This document shows, piece by piece, positions 31,663-39,665 of a stretch of DNA of 64,000 nucleotides. The notes under the pieces were generated by a model. That model saw nothing but the letters and a program-made list of their open reading frames with translations, made no database searches and was not told the DNA's origin. The DNA is from Micromonospora chaiyaphumensis (GTDB lineage: Bacteria > Actinomycetota > Actinomycetes > Mycobacteriales > Micromonosporaceae). Position 1 is the first letter of the stretch; every line of letters starts with the position of its first letter. The stretch lies in assembly GCF_900091435.1 (NCBI RefSeq), contig NZ_FMCS01000014.1, positions 62,001 through 126,000 on the forward strand, written 5' to 3'. Both the position numbers and the translations under genes were made by a program.

Positions 31663-32178
31663 TCAGCGGTTCGGCCGCCACGCCTGGGCCGCCGGCGGGT
31701 CCGTCCAGCCGCCGTGGCGCACCCCTTCGCGGGCCCGCTTCAGGGCCCGGGTGACCTGGCCGAACTGTCGCTCGTCGTCGCTGCTGAAGAGCAGCACCTC
31801 GGCACCGCCGAGCCGGCCCCACAGCTCGTACAACGGCGGCCGCCAGCGGTCACCGATCAGCACGAGCAGCAGTGGCAGCAGCCCGACCGCGCCCAGCGTG
31901 AGATACGCCGCAGCGGTGAGCCGTTGCAGCCCGCCGGTGAAGCCGAGCAGCACACCGACCGCGCCGATCAGTGCGGCGGAGACGGCGACCGCCCGGAGGG
32001 CGAGCCGGTCGTGCGGGCCCCGGGTGGTCCAGAGCTGGGTGATCTCGGCGACCGGCCAGCTGTTGCGGCCGACGGTGAAGCGCTCGCCGGTGACGACGAT
32101 GCCCGGCCGGGCGTAGAGCAGGGTGGAGCCCGCGCCCGGTGACCGGGGCGGGCGGGTGGTGGAGCCATCGGTCTGCAC
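31663..32178 (-). CDS. DUF6232-like membrane protein
   Basis: A 171-residue protein. After a disordered 20 residues, LLYARPGIVVTGERFTVGRNSWPVAEITQLWTTRG forms a PH-like beta region, then two transmembrane helices (AVAVSAALIGAVGVLLGFTGG, LTLGAVGLLPLLLVLIGDRW) and a second cytoplasmic part with VLLFSSDDERQFGQVTRALKRA. This is the layout of the DUF6232 family, whose role is unknown. GTG 32178 is the start. It is convergent with the DUF3817-like gene 10 bases away. Confidence 0.75.
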   Translation of the reverse strand: MQTDGSTTRPPRSPGAGSTLLYARPGIVVTGERFTVGRNSWPVAEITQLWTTRGPHDRLALRAVAVSAALIGAVGVLLGFTGGLQRLTAAAYLTLGAVGLLPLLLVLIGDRWRPPLYELWGRLGGAEVLLFSSDDERQFGQVTRALKRAREGVRHGGWTDPPAAQAWRPNR

Positions 32179-32674
32179 GGCGGCCTCCCGGGGTTCGCGG
32201 GCCCGGCCTCCCGGCGCGCGCCGGCCTTGCCGCGCGGCGGGAATCCCGGACTCCGCGCTTCATTGTGTTGCGGGTGCGCCACCCCGGCCGGATGTTTTCC
32301 CTGCCCACGCGCCTGCGGCCGGACCGGCGCCGCGCCCGAATATCAGAGTGATTTCCGTCTTTGTCATGACTTTGCGGCGCGTTGCCTGGCGACATCCGCC
32401 CAGAACGACGAATCGGGCCAGTGGTGTGATCCGCCCACCCGGCACGGGCGCGACGACGGCACGCCCGCCAGCCGGTCACTGACCGTCACCGGCACCGGTG
32501 GCACTTCCTGACACTTTGCCAACTTTCGCCCCTGCTTCAACTCCCGGACACTCCGGTCCCGGGTTAGGTTGGGCAGGCCGGTCCGGTCGACCGCCATCCA
32601 CCCGGATGGCCCCGGGCCGGTGTCGCGGGTGCGTGCACGCGCCCGGCGAGGAGTCGGAGAGGAGCTTTCCGCTC
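32179..32674. other. Gap of about 500 bp between divergent genes
   Basis: No gene found. The region contains the GTCAC direct repeat (separate entry) and a possible -10, TAGGTT (32565-32570), for the NlpC/P60 gene. A c-di-AMP (ydaO) riboswitch, common ahead of such hydrolase genes, was looked for and not recognised. Confidence 0.5.
32475..32489 (+). promoter_or_regulatory. GTCAC direct repeat, candidate MtrA site
   Basis: GTCAC at 32475-32479 and again at 32485-32489, a 10-bp (one-turn) direct repeat about 190 bp ahead of the NlpC/P60 gene. MtrA of actinobacteria binds such direct repeats and controls cell wall hydrolase genes, so the location fits. Confidence 0.45.
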
Positions 32675-33643
32675 TTGTCGTCCTTACGGATCCTGCTGCG
32701 CTCGCTTGCGGTGGCCGGCCTCTCGGCCGCGCTGCTGGCCCCGGCGTCGGTGGCTCGGGCCGAGCCCACCCCCGCCGAGCTGACGAAGCAGATCGAGAAG
32801 TCCTCGACTGAGCTGGAGCGAATCGTCGAGTCGTACAACAAGCTCAACGAGGAGATCAAGGCCAACAAGGCCACCGCGGCCACGTTGCAGACCAGGATCG
32901 GCCCGTTGCAGGAGCAGGCCGAGCGGAGCCGCGCCGACGTCGGCCTCCTCGCCGCCACGGCCTACAAGACCGGGGGCATGCGCACCGTGCAGGCCCTGCT
33001 GGAGCCGGGCGGGCCGGCCACGCTGCCGGACCGGCTGGGCACGCTCGACCAGTTGACCCGCCAGCGGCAGCAGACCATCGCGGGCTTCACCGAGAACCAG
33101 CGCCGGCTCATCGACCAGAAGGCCCGGCTCGACGCCACGCTGGCCCGGGAGGCGGCGCAGGCCAAGCAGTTGGTCGCCGGCAAGAAGAAGATCGAGGCAG
33201 ACCTGGCCCGCCTCTACGAGCTGCGCCGGAAGGCGTACGGCCGGGCCACCGAGGCGCCCGCCAGTTCCAGCTCGGCCGGCAGCGCCCCGGCCATCTCGGG
33301 TTCCGCCGGCGTGGCCGTGCGCTACGCCTACGGCGCGATCGGCAAGCCCTACGGCTACGGCGACGACGGCCCCGGCAGCTACGACTGCTCCGGGCTGACC
33401 CTGGCGGCCTGGCGGGCCGCCGGCAAGTCCCTGCCGCACAACGCGGCGATGCAGTGGGACGCCACCTCCCGGATCAGCCGCGGCTCACTGCAACCCGGCG
33501 ACCTGGTGTTCTACTCGGGTCTCGGGCACGTGGCCATCTACGTGGGCAGCGGCCAGATCATCGACGCGCCCAGCGCGGGCCGCAACGTCAACAAGCGGGA
33601 CATGGACATCATGACCATCGCCGGCTACGGCCGGGTGCGCTGA
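32675..33643 (+). CDS. Secreted NlpC/P60 peptidoglycan hydrolase with coiled coil
   Basis: A 322-residue protein beginning at TTG 32675, with a GAGAGGAG ribosome site upstream; no ATG or GTG is close. Residues 1-28 are a signal peptide (LRSLAVAGLSAALLAPASVARA). Residues about 33-185 are a long coiled coil (TPAELTKQIEKSSTELERIVESYNKLNEEIKAN) as in RipA/CwlA-like hydrolases, followed by a Ser-rich linker and the NlpC/P60 domain with Cys238 in YDCSGLT and His285 in GLGHVAIYVG. It should cleave D-Glu-mDAP bonds in peptidoglycan; the coiled coil probably restrains or recruits it. A strong hairpin lies just downstream. Confidence 0.93.
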   Translation: MSSLRILLRSLAVAGLSAALLAPASVARAEPTPAELTKQIEKSSTELERIVESYNKLNEEIKANKATAATLQTRIGPLQEQAERSRADVGLLAATAYKTGGMRTVQALLEPGGPATLPDRLGTLDQLTRQRQQTIAGFTENQRRLIDQKARLDATLAREAAQAKQLVAGKKKIEADLARLYELRRKAYGRATEAPASSSSAGSAPAISGSAGVAVRYAYGAIGKPYGYGDDGPGSYDCSGLTLAAWRAAGKSLPHNAAMQWDATSRISRGSLQPGDLVFYSGLGHVAIYVGSGQIIDAPSAGRNVNKRDMDIMTIAGYGRVR

Positions 33644-33654
33644 TCCCGGAACGG

Positions 33655-33693
33655 CGAACGGCCGGCGTCCCCCTATCGGACGCCGGCCGTTCG
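33655..33693. terminator. Bidirectional terminator hairpin
   Basis: A perfect 16-bp stem (33655-33670 with 33678-33693) with a 7-nt loop lies between the convergent NlpC/P60 (ends 33643) and sigma factor (ends 33714) genes. Confidence 0.85.
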
Positions 33694-33713
33694 TCGATTC
33701 CATTACTACCAGG

Positions 33714-34715
33714 TCAGGCCGCCTGCAGCCCCTCGGCGCGGGCCAGCTCACGGAGCCGGCCGAGGGCCTGGATCTCCAGCTGACGGATCCGCTCCCGGGA
33801 GAGCGAGAACCGCGACGCGACCTCGGTGAGCGAGTGCTCGCGCCCGTCCTCCAGGCCGTAGCGGGCCCGCATGATGCCGGCCGAACGGTCGTCGAGGTGG
33901 TTGAGCAGACCCTCGATTCGCTGCCGCTCCAGGCCGGTGAGGACGATCTCCTCCGGCGACGGGGCGTCGCTGTCGGCGACCAGGTCGCCGAGGTTGGTGT
34001 CGCCGTCGTCGCCCACCGGGGTGTCCAGCGAGACGGTGTCCTGCGACCAGCGGCGCAGCTCGTTGACCCGCTCGACGGTGACGCCGAGCGCCGCCGCGAT
34101 CTGCTCCGGCTCCGGGTCGCTGCCCAGCTCACGGGTGAGCTGCCGGGCCACGTTGCGCATCCGGTTGACGTCCTCGACCAGGTGCACGGGCAGCCGCACG
34201 GTGCGCTCCTGCTGCGCGATCGCCCGGCTGATGGCCTGGCGGATCCACCAGGTCGCGTAGGTGGAGAACTTGTAGCCGCGCTCGTAGTCGAACTTCTCGA
34301 CGGCCCGGACCAGGCCGGTGTTGCCCTCCTGGATCAGGTCCAGCATGGGCATGCCCGACCGCACGTAGCGGCGGGCGATCGAGACGACCAGTCGCAGGTT
34401 CGCGCGGATGAACAGGTCCTTCGCGCGCTCGCCCTCGACGACCAGCCGCTCCAGGTCCTCCCGGTCGACGCCGGCGGGGACGCGGTCCTCACCGAGCAGG
34501 TGCTCGGCGTAGAGGCCGGCCTCGATCGCCTTGGAGAGATCGACCTCCTTGGCGGCGTCCAGCAGCGGCGTCCGGGAGATCTCGTGCAGGTAGACGCCGA
34601 CCAGGTCCCGCTCCTCGGCGACCTCGTCGGTACGCATGCCGATGTTCTTGTCCACGATTGCCACGGTCCCCTCGCTCGCGCCGGTTGCCCGGTTCCTTGC
34701 CATCCCCACGTTCAT
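33714..34715 (-). CDS. RNA polymerase sigma factor, RpoD family group 2
   Basis: A 333-residue sigma-70 family factor. Region 1.2 (DLVGVYLHEISRTPLLDAAKEVDLSKAIEAG), region 2 (NLRLVVSIARRYVRSGMPMLDLIQEGNTGLVRAVEKFDYERGYKFSTYATWWIRQAISRAIAQQ), region 3 (TRELGSDPEPEQIAAALGV) and region 4.2 (HSLTEVASRFSLSRERIRQLEIQALGRLR) are all complete, so it recognises principal-type -10/-35 promoters. The extended region 1.1 and nonconserved insert of the primary sigma factor are missing, which places it with HrdD or mycobacterial SigB type secondary factors. ATG 34715 follows GGGGAGGG. A 7+7 bp palindrome lies just upstream of the gene. It is transcribed alone. Confidence 0.93.
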   Translation of the reverse strand: MNVGMARNRATGASEGTVAIVDKNIGMRTDEVAEERDLVGVYLHEISRTPLLDAAKEVDLSKAIEAGLYAEHLLGEDRVPAGVDREDLERLVVEGERAKDLFIRANLRLVVSIARRYVRSGMPMLDLIQEGNTGLVRAVEKFDYERGYKFSTYATWWIRQAISRAIAQQERTVRLPVHLVEDVNRMRNVARQLTRELGSDPEPEQIAAALGVTVERVNELRRWSQDTVSLDTPVGDDGDTNLGDLVADSDAPSPEEIVLTGLERQRIEGLLNHLDDRSAGIMRARYGLEDGREHSLTEVASRFSLSRERIRQLEIQALGRLRELARAEGLQAA

Positions 34716-35161
34716 CAGCCCTCCCCGTAACCTCCGCTGTGCCCGTAGGTGCTGACACCTACACAACAGATGAGACGCGTCGGGGATTCCATGTCGTGAG
34801 TCGAAACTGTCACGAATGCCTGAGTAGTAGCTGAGAGCCCGGTCCATGTTTGCTGTCAGGACCCCTGCTCGGGTGGCTCCCGGACGCCCCGGCGGAGGGC
34901 GTCGGAGCAGCGGAATCGTCGTCCGCTCAGGAAATCGCACCATTGCGAATTCCATGAACACAGCGACCCGCGTCACCGCCTCATTGCGATCCTGGTCACT
35001 GCGAGATACGCGTCCGCGGACCGGTCGGTTCAGCCACGGGTGAGGATTACCCCACGGCTGGTTGAACAATCCGCAGCGGGCGGGACGTCCCCACCCGCCA
35101 CGTGATGCGCGTCGCACCCGTGGTGCGGGCCGGCCGGGAGGGGATCCGGCCGGCGGAGGCG
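34716..35161. other. Gap of about 445 bp upstream of the sigma factor gene
   Basis: Apart from the palindrome at 34745 and a GC-rich stem (GCGGGCGGG with CCCACCCGC, about 35075-35097) that may end the murQ transcript, nothing was recognised. The stretch is less GC-rich than coding DNA around it and probably holds the sigma gene promoter. Confidence 0.45.
34745..34762. promoter_or_regulatory. Palindrome upstream of the sigma factor gene
   Basis: GTAGGTG-CTGA-CACCTAC is a perfect 7-bp inverted repeat, 30 bp ahead of the sigma factor ATG. It could be an operator or an mRNA leader hairpin. Confidence 0.5.
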
Positions 35162-36106
35162 TCAGGAGGCGAGCAGGGCGAGCGCGCCGCGTACCTGGTC
35201 GGCGGAGCGGGCCAGGGCGGCCCGGGCGGCCGAGACCTCGGCGCCGGAGACCAGCGAGACGAGGGCGGTCTTGAGGTCGCCGTCGGCCTCGTTGAGAGCG
35301 GCGCGGCAGACCTCCTCGGCGCAGCCGGTGGCCTCCATGAGGATGGAGATCATCCGGCCGCGCAGCTTGGCGTTGGTGGCCACCATGTCGATCATCAGGT
35401 TCGAGTAGACCCGGCCGAGGCGCACCATGACGGCCGTGGAGAAGGTGTTGAGCACCAGCTTCTGCGCGGTGCCCGCCTTCATCCGGGTCGAACCGGTGAC
35501 CACCTCGGGTCCGGTGTCCACCCCGATGAAGACATCCACCGACGCGGCGGCTTCGGCCTCCGGATTGGCGCAGAGCAGCACCGTCGCGGCCCCCTGCGCC
35601 CGGGATGCGGCGAGCGCCCCGAGGACGTACGGGGTGCGCCCGCTCGCGGCCAGCCCGACCACCAGGTCGCCGGGCCGTACGCACTCGGCGGCCTCGGCGG
35701 CGCCGCCGCGCTCGTCGTCCTCGGCGTCCTCGACGGCCCGCCACATGGCCTCGGGACCGCCGGCCAGGTGCGAGCAGAACCAGTGCCGCGGCGAGTTGAA
35801 GGTGGGCGCGAGTTCGGCGGCGTCGAGCACGCCGAGGCGGCCGGAGGTGCCGGCGCCGAAGTAGTGCACCCGGTTCCCGCCGCGCAGCGCGGCCACGGCC
35901 AGGTCGACGGTCTCGGCGATCTCGTCGAGGACGGCGGCCACCGCGGCGGGCACCCGCCGGTCCGCCTCGTTGATGATGGTGAGCACGTCCCGGGTCGACA
36001 TCAGGTCGAGGTCGACGCTGTGCGGGTTGCGCCGCTCGGTGGGGGCACCCACCCGGACCACCGGCCGCACGGCCATCTCGTCCCGCTCCACCCGTCCCGC
36101 CGTCAT
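35162..36106 (-). CDS. murQ: N-acetylmuramic acid 6-phosphate etherase
   Basis: Cleaves the lactyl ether of MurNAc-6-phosphate, giving GlcNAc-6-phosphate and D-lactate, in peptidoglycan recycling. It has 314 residues, the family length. Typical blocks are HYFGAGTSGRLGVLDAAELAPTF (SIS-fold phosphate loop), PGDLVVGLAASGRTPYVLGAL, GVDTGPEVVTGSTRMKAGTAQKLVLNTFSTAVMVRLGRVYSNLM, and GCAEEVCRAALNEADGDLKTALV. ATG 36106 overlaps the regulator stop by ATGA (36103-36106), so murQ is the second gene of the operon led by its probable regulator. No transporter for MurNAc is adjacent, so the substrate likely comes from recycled anhydro-MurNAc or an unlinked importer. Confidence 0.96.
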   Translation of the reverse strand: MTAGRVERDEMAVRPVVRVGAPTERRNPHSVDLDLMSTRDVLTIINEADRRVPAAVAAVLDEIAETVDLAVAALRGGNRVHYFGAGTSGRLGVLDAAELAPTFNSPRHWFCSHLAGGPEAMWRAVEDAEDDERGGAAEAAECVRPGDLVVGLAASGRTPYVLGALAASRAQGAATVLLCANPEAEAAASVDVFIGVDTGPEVVTGSTRMKAGTAQKLVLNTFSTAVMVRLGRVYSNLMIDMVATNAKLRGRMISILMEATGCAEEVCRAALNEADGDLKTALVSLVSGAEVSAARAALARSADQVRGALALLAS

Positions 36107-37017
36107 GCCCGCCTCCGGCCGGCGCCCACCCGGTGCGACTGGACGGCCTCGGCGGTCGCTTCCAGGGCCTTCCGGGCCTTGGCCCGGTTCCGTGCGGCCA
36201 CCCCGACGAAGAGGCAGTCGACGACGGTCAGCTGGGCCAGCCGGCTGGCCATCGCGCCGGAGCGGTAGGTGGTCTCGCGGGCCGCGGTGGTCAGCACGTG
36301 GTCGGCGACCTCGGTGATCGGCGAGCGGGGGAAGTTGGTCAGCGCGACCGTCGTGGCGCCCCGGGCGCGGGCCTGTTCGAGCACCTCGATGACGTCCGAC
36401 GTCGTGCCGGTGTGCGAGATGCCGACCGCGACGTCGCCCCGGCCGAGCAGGGCCGCCGAGGTGAGCGCGGTGTGCACGTCCGGGAAGTAGAAGGCCGTGC
36501 GGCCGATGCGGTGCAGCTTCTGCTGGAAGTCCGAGGCGACGAAGCCGCTGGCCCCGGCGCCGTAGACGTCGATCCGGCCGGCCGCGCCGATCGCCTCGAC
36601 CACCTGCTCGCAGACGGCCGGGTCGAGCTGCTCGGCCGTCTCCTCGACGGCCCGCGCGTCGTTGAACGCGATCGTGGCGATGATCTGCGCCAGGTCGGCG
36701 CCGGGTGGGATGTCACCGCCCACCACGCGGGCGTCCGGCGGCTCGATCCGGCGGGCGGCCTCGGCGGCGAGCCGGATGCGCAGCTGGGGGTAGCCGTCCA
36801 TGCCGACCGACCGGCAGAACCGGATGACGGTGGCCTCGGATGTCTCGGCGGCGGTGGCGAGGTCGGTGATGGTGCGCCGGGCGGCGTCGGCCGGGTCGGC
36901 GACGACCAGCCGGGCCACCCGCTGCTCGGCCGGGGACAGCGAGGGCAGCAGGCCGCTGATGTGGACGATCAGTCCACCGGGCTCGTGACTCGCAGAAATC
37001 TTCGGACTCTTCGCCAC
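36103..37017 (-). CDS. MurR/RpiR family transcriptional regulator
   Basis: A 304-residue regulator. Residues about 20-95 are an RpiR-type helix-turn-helix (LLPSLSPAEQRVARLVVADPADAARRTITDLATAAETSEATVIRFCRSVGMDGYPQLRIRL); residues about 130-260 are a SIS domain that senses a phosphosugar (GRIDVYGAGASGFVASDFQQKLHRIGR, VAVGISHTGTTSDVIEVL). Adjacent murQ indicates a MurNAc-6-phosphate effector. GTG 37017 is the start and appears to be at the transcript 5' end. It probably represses its own operon through the palindrome at 37020-37036. Confidence 0.94.
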   Translation of the reverse strand: MAKSPKISASHEPGGLIVHISGLLPSLSPAEQRVARLVVADPADAARRTITDLATAAETSEATVIRFCRSVGMDGYPQLRIRLAAEAARRIEPPDARVVGGDIPPGADLAQIIATIAFNDARAVEETAEQLDPAVCEQVVEAIGAAGRIDVYGAGASGFVASDFQQKLHRIGRTAFYFPDVHTALTSAALLGRGDVAVGISHTGTTSDVIEVLEQARARGATTVALTNFPRSPITEVADHVLTTAARETTYRSGAMASRLAQLTVVDCLFVGVAARNRAKARKALEATAEAVQSHRVGAGRRRA

Positions 37018-37019
37018 GG

Positions 37020-37036
37020 ATGAAACTTACTTTCAT
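37020..37036. promoter_or_regulatory. Operator for the MurR/RpiR-type regulator
   Basis: On the minus strand the sequence reads ATGAAAGTAAGTTTCAT, a 6-bp inverted repeat with a 5-bp spacer, ending two bases before the GTG start codon. It overlaps the -10 box (37029-37024). Its position predicts autorepression. Confidence 0.65.
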
Positions 37037-37052
37037 GAGGCGTGACCGTCAA
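37024..37052 (-). promoter_or_regulatory. Promoter of the murR-like/murQ operon
   Basis: Minus strand: -35 TTGACG (37052-37047), 17-bp spacer, -10 TAAGTT (37029-37024). The +1 would fall at or next to the GTG at 37017, a leaderless transcript. This is the best match to a housekeeping promoter in the window. Confidence 0.7.
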
Positions 37053-37319
37053 CCATGACGGCGCGTATCCGGAAAAGTACCGCGTTCCGCGCCCGCTTCC
37101 CGCCCCAAGGGTCCCATTCCCGCAGCCCCGCCGCCTCCCCCGCTCCGGTCGACTCCCGGGGCGCCGGCCGACGGCCGGCCCGGCCGTCGCGCCTGCGACC
37201 TCGGCCGGACGGCCGCACCGAGGTCACCGGTCGGCCGGGGCCGCGTCACGACGGGGATCGACGGGCAGGAATCGCGCCCCGGTCATCGCCGCGCCGGCCG
37301 GGCGGCTAGCGTGGTGCCC
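37053..37319. other. Intergenic stretch, nothing recognised
   Basis: GC-rich spacer between divergent murQ operon and the SDR gene. Possible open frames are short and without ribosome sites. A TAGCGT box at 37307-37312 could be the -10 of the SDR gene, giving a near-leaderless transcript. Confidence 0.4.
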
Positions 37320-38009
37320 ATGGCGGAGCGCACGGTGCTGGTGACCGGGGGCACGGGCGGGCTGGGCGGCGCGGTCACGGCCGCCTTCCTCAGGGCCGGC
37401 TGGCGGGTGGTCGTACCCGAACGGGAGGGTGGCGGGACGGCGCCGGCGGCCGGCGGGCCGGTCCGCGTCACCTCGGACCTGCTGGACCCGGAGGGCGCCG
37501 CGCGGGCCGTGGCCGTCGCCACAGCCGAGCCGGCCGCGCCGCTGCGCGCCGTGGTCAACCTCGTCGGTGGCTACGCCAGCGGCGGCCTCGTGCACGAGAC
37601 CCCGATCGAGGAGTTCGACCGGATGCTGCGGATCAACCTGCGGCCGACCTACCTGGTCACCCAGGCCGCGCTGCCGCACCTGGTCGCGGCCGGCGGCGGC
37701 GCGGTGGTCTGCGTGTCGGCGCGGGCCGCGCTGGCGCCCTTCCCCGGCGCGGCCGGCTACGCCACCGCCAAGGCGGCCGTGCAGGCCTTCGCCAACGCCG
37801 TGGCCGTCGAATACCGCCAGCGCGGGGTGCGCAGCAACACGGTGCTGCCCAGCGTGATCGACACGCCGGCCAACCGCGCCGCGCAGCCGGACGCCGACCA
37901 CCGGCGCTGGGTCCCGCCCGCCGAGATCGCCGCGGTGATCCGTTTCCTGGCGTCCGACGAGTCGGCGCCGACCAGCGGGGCGAGCATCCCGGTCTACGGG
38001 CGGGCCTGA
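37320..38009 (+). CDS. Short-chain dehydrogenase/reductase
   Basis: A 229-residue classical SDR. TGGTGGLG at residues 9-16 is the cofactor site, VNLVGGYASGG (near 79) replaces the usual NNAG-like motif, and the catalytic set is Ser133 in CVSARAAL, Tyr147 and Lys151 in AGYATAKAAV. No Asp/Arg after the second strand clearly decides NAD versus NADP; Pro-Glu-Arg there hints at NADP. Substrate unknown. The ATG lies just after a TAGCGT box, so leaderless translation is likely. The last 16 bases overlap the convergent kinase-like gene. Confidence 0.9.
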   Translation: MAERTVLVTGGTGGLGGAVTAAFLRAGWRVVVPEREGGGTAPAAGGPVRVTSDLLDPEGAARAVAVATAEPAAPLRAVVNLVGGYASGGLVHETPIEEFDRMLRINLRPTYLVTQAALPHLVAAGGGAVVCVSARAALAPFPGAAGYATAKAAVQAFANAVAVEYRQRGVRSNTVLPSVIDTPANRAAQPDADHRRWVPPAEIAAVIRFLASDESAPTSGASIPVYGRA

Positions 38010-38656
38010 GCCGGCACCGGTTCGCCGGGGAGCCACTCGGTCAGGTGCGCGCGGATCCGGTGGGACACCTCCTCCGGGGTGCCGCTGCCGTCCACCACCA
38101 CGAAACTGCCGTACTCCGGCAGGGTGCGGTAGGCCGTCGCCGCGTCGCTGAGCCACTGCATGCTCTCGTGGTCGGTGCCGCGCCGCTCGATCCGCCGGTA
38201 GGCCTCAGCCGGATCGAGGGTCAGCAGGAAGGTGACGCGGGGCGGCGGGAAGACGCGGTACCCGGCCCGGGCCAGCCGCTCCCACCGCTGCCCGCCGTGC
38301 GCCCGGATGCTGGCGTACTGGCAGGCGGACCAGCGGTCCATCACGGCCGTCCGGCCCGTCACCAGACAGGTCACCAGGGCGAGCGCGATGGCCAGCCAGC
38401 GGAGCAGGGACTCCAGGGCGAGCAGCCCGTTGCGCCCGACGAGCCGCTGCGCGTCGGGCCGGCCGACCCGCTGGGCGAGCCGGCCGAGCCAGCGGCGGCC
38501 GCCGGCGTTGCGGTGGTAGGTGGCGGGGTGGCCCGCGGCGGTGAGCGCCTCGGCGAGCCGGTGGGCCTGGGTGGTCTTGCCCGAGCCGTCGATGCCGATC
38601 AGGGCGACGGCGCGCAGTCGGGCCCTGCCGCGCCGCACCCGCTGTGACCTGGCCAC
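37994..38656 (-). CDS. Thymidylate kinase-like P-loop protein
   Basis: A 220-residue protein with the P-loop GIDGSGKT (residues 21-28), a DR...Q motif (VMDRWSACQYASIRAHGG) and the LTLDPAEAYRRIERRGTDHESMQWLSDAATAYR segment of the dTMP-kinase superfamily. Against true thymidylate kinase the Tmk DRY-like context is changed and there is a hydrophobic insert (LLRWLAIALALVTCLVTG), so it may phosphorylate a different small substrate or an enzyme precursor; it is probably not the sole dTMP kinase. It stands alone, convergent with the SDR gene. Confidence 0.85.
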   Translation of the reverse strand: MARSQRVRRGRARLRAVALIGIDGSGKTTQAHRLAEALTAAGHPATYHRNAGGRRWLGRLAQRVGRPDAQRLVGRNGLLALESLLRWLAIALALVTCLVTGRTAVMDRWSACQYASIRAHGGQRWERLARAGYRVFPPPRVTFLLTLDPAEAYRRIERRGTDHESMQWLSDAATAYRTLPEYGSFVVVDGSGTPEEVSHRIRAHLTEWLPGEPVPAQARP

Positions 38657-38738
38657 CCTCCCGAGGCTATCCGACCAGTGCTCGCCTTCGGCGGTTTGTC
38701 CGCATTGTCACCGCCACGTCGGGGCGCGTCCCCAACAG

Positions 38739-38764
38739 GTGTGGCCGACCCGTTCGCCGGGTAC
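38739..38764 (+). promoter_or_regulatory. SigB/SigF-like promoter for the nucleotidyltransferase-BON operon
   Basis: GTGT (38739-38742) and GGGTAC (38759-38764) with 16 bp between, 44 bp ahead of the ATG. It fits GNNT-N16-GGGTAY exactly. Confidence 0.5.
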
Positions 38765-38807
38765 GCAACTTCATTCCCACCGCCACCTACGACGACGGGA
38801 GACCCAG

Positions 38808-39389
38808 ATGGCCGAGCGCGGGGACGAGACCCTGGTGCACACCCTGAAGAAGGTCGCCGCCGTGCTCAAGCAGTCCGAGATCCCCTTCGCGCTGGGCGGC
38901 AGCTTCGCCGTGTACGCCCACGGCGGCCACTCCAGCGACCACGACGTGGACTTCCTGATCCGGCAGCAGGACGTGGACCGGGCCTTGGAGGCCCTGGTCG
39001 AGGCCGGCTTCACCGCCGAGCGCCCGCCCGAGGACTGGCTGGTCAAGGTCTACGACGAGGGCCGGATGGTGGACCTGATCCACCGGCCGATCGAGACCCC
39101 GGTGACCGAGGAGACCTTCGCCGACACCATCGTGCGGCCGGTCGACGCCATCCACATGCCGGTGCTCTCGGCCAGTCAGCTCATGGTGCACAAGCTGCTC
39201 AGCTTCTCCCAGCACTACTGCGACTTCGCCCGGGCCCTGCCGCTCGCCCGCTCGCTGCGGGAACAGATCGACTGGGAACGGGTACGGAAGGAGACGCAGC
39301 ACTCGCCGTACGCCGAGGCGTTCCTGGTGCTGCTCGACCGGCTCGACGTGCTGCCCGGCGGCGCGTCCGGAGGAAGGGAGACCCCGTGA
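38808..39389 (+). CDS. Nucleotidyltransferase-fold protein
   Basis: A 193-residue protein with a minimal nucleotidyltransferase motif: IPFALGGSFAVYAHG, then DHDVDFLI with Asp44, Asp46 and Asp48, equivalent to hG[GS]...[DE]h[DE]h. The rest is helical with the LMVHKLLSFSQHYCDFARALPLARSLREQIDW segment of small nucleotidyltransferases with a substrate-binding helix pair. These include aminoglycoside-type, toxin (AbiEii-like) and uncharacterised members; which is not decidable. A SigB-like promoter lies upstream and the stop overlaps the BON gene start by GTGA, so it looks like a stress operon. Confidence 0.87.
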   Translation: MAERGDETLVHTLKKVAAVLKQSEIPFALGGSFAVYAHGGHSSDHDVDFLIRQQDVDRALEALVEAGFTAERPPEDWLVKVYDEGRMVDLIHRPIETPVTEETFADTIVRPVDAIHMPVLSASQLMVHKLLSFSQHYCDFARALPLARSLREQIDWERVRKETQHSPYAEAFLVLLDRLDVLPGGASGGRETP

Positions 39390-39655
39390 CCGGACAGCAC
39401 GGCGGCGCGCCGCCCGACGAGTACGTCGAGGCGGAGATCCAGAGCATGTTGGCCGAGGACCCGGACGTCGCCGAACAGGGCATCACCGTGGTGCGCCGCG
39501 AGCGCGGCCTGGTGCTCTACGGCGAGGTGGAGAGCCCGCACCGGCGGGAGGAGATCCTGCGCCGGGTGGCCGAGCGCTTCCCGGACCTGCCGATCACCAG
39601 CGACATCGGGGTGATCCGCACCCAGGCCCCCAGCCAGGTCGAGGAGCTGCCGTGA
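39386..39655 (+). CDS. BON-domain protein
   Basis: Eighty-nine residues from GTG 39386, which overlaps the nucleotidyltransferase stop. The BON fold signature YVEAEIQSMLAEDPDVAEQGITVVRRERGLVLYGEVESPHRREEILRRVAERFPDLPITSDIGVIRT occupies nearly the whole protein. BON domains bind phospholipid or peptidoglycan and are usual in osmotic or stress proteins. No signal peptide here, so the protein is cytoplasmic. It is followed after 10 bases by the phosphoesterase gene, making a three-gene operon. Confidence 0.85.
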   Translation: MTGQHGGAPPDEYVEAEIQSMLAEDPDVAEQGITVVRRERGLVLYGEVESPHRREEILRRVAERFPDLPITSDIGVIRTQAPSQVEELP

Positions 39656-39665
39656 GGGAGGTTCA

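Noticed and set aside
32179..32674. c-di-AMP (ydaO) riboswitch upstream of the NlpC/P60 gene
   Set aside because: No recognisable core could be found; the 500-bp gap has a -10-like box and a GTCAC repeat only.
37134..37260. Small ORFs in the murQ-SDR gap
   Set aside because: No ribosome site, atypical codon use and no sensible composition.
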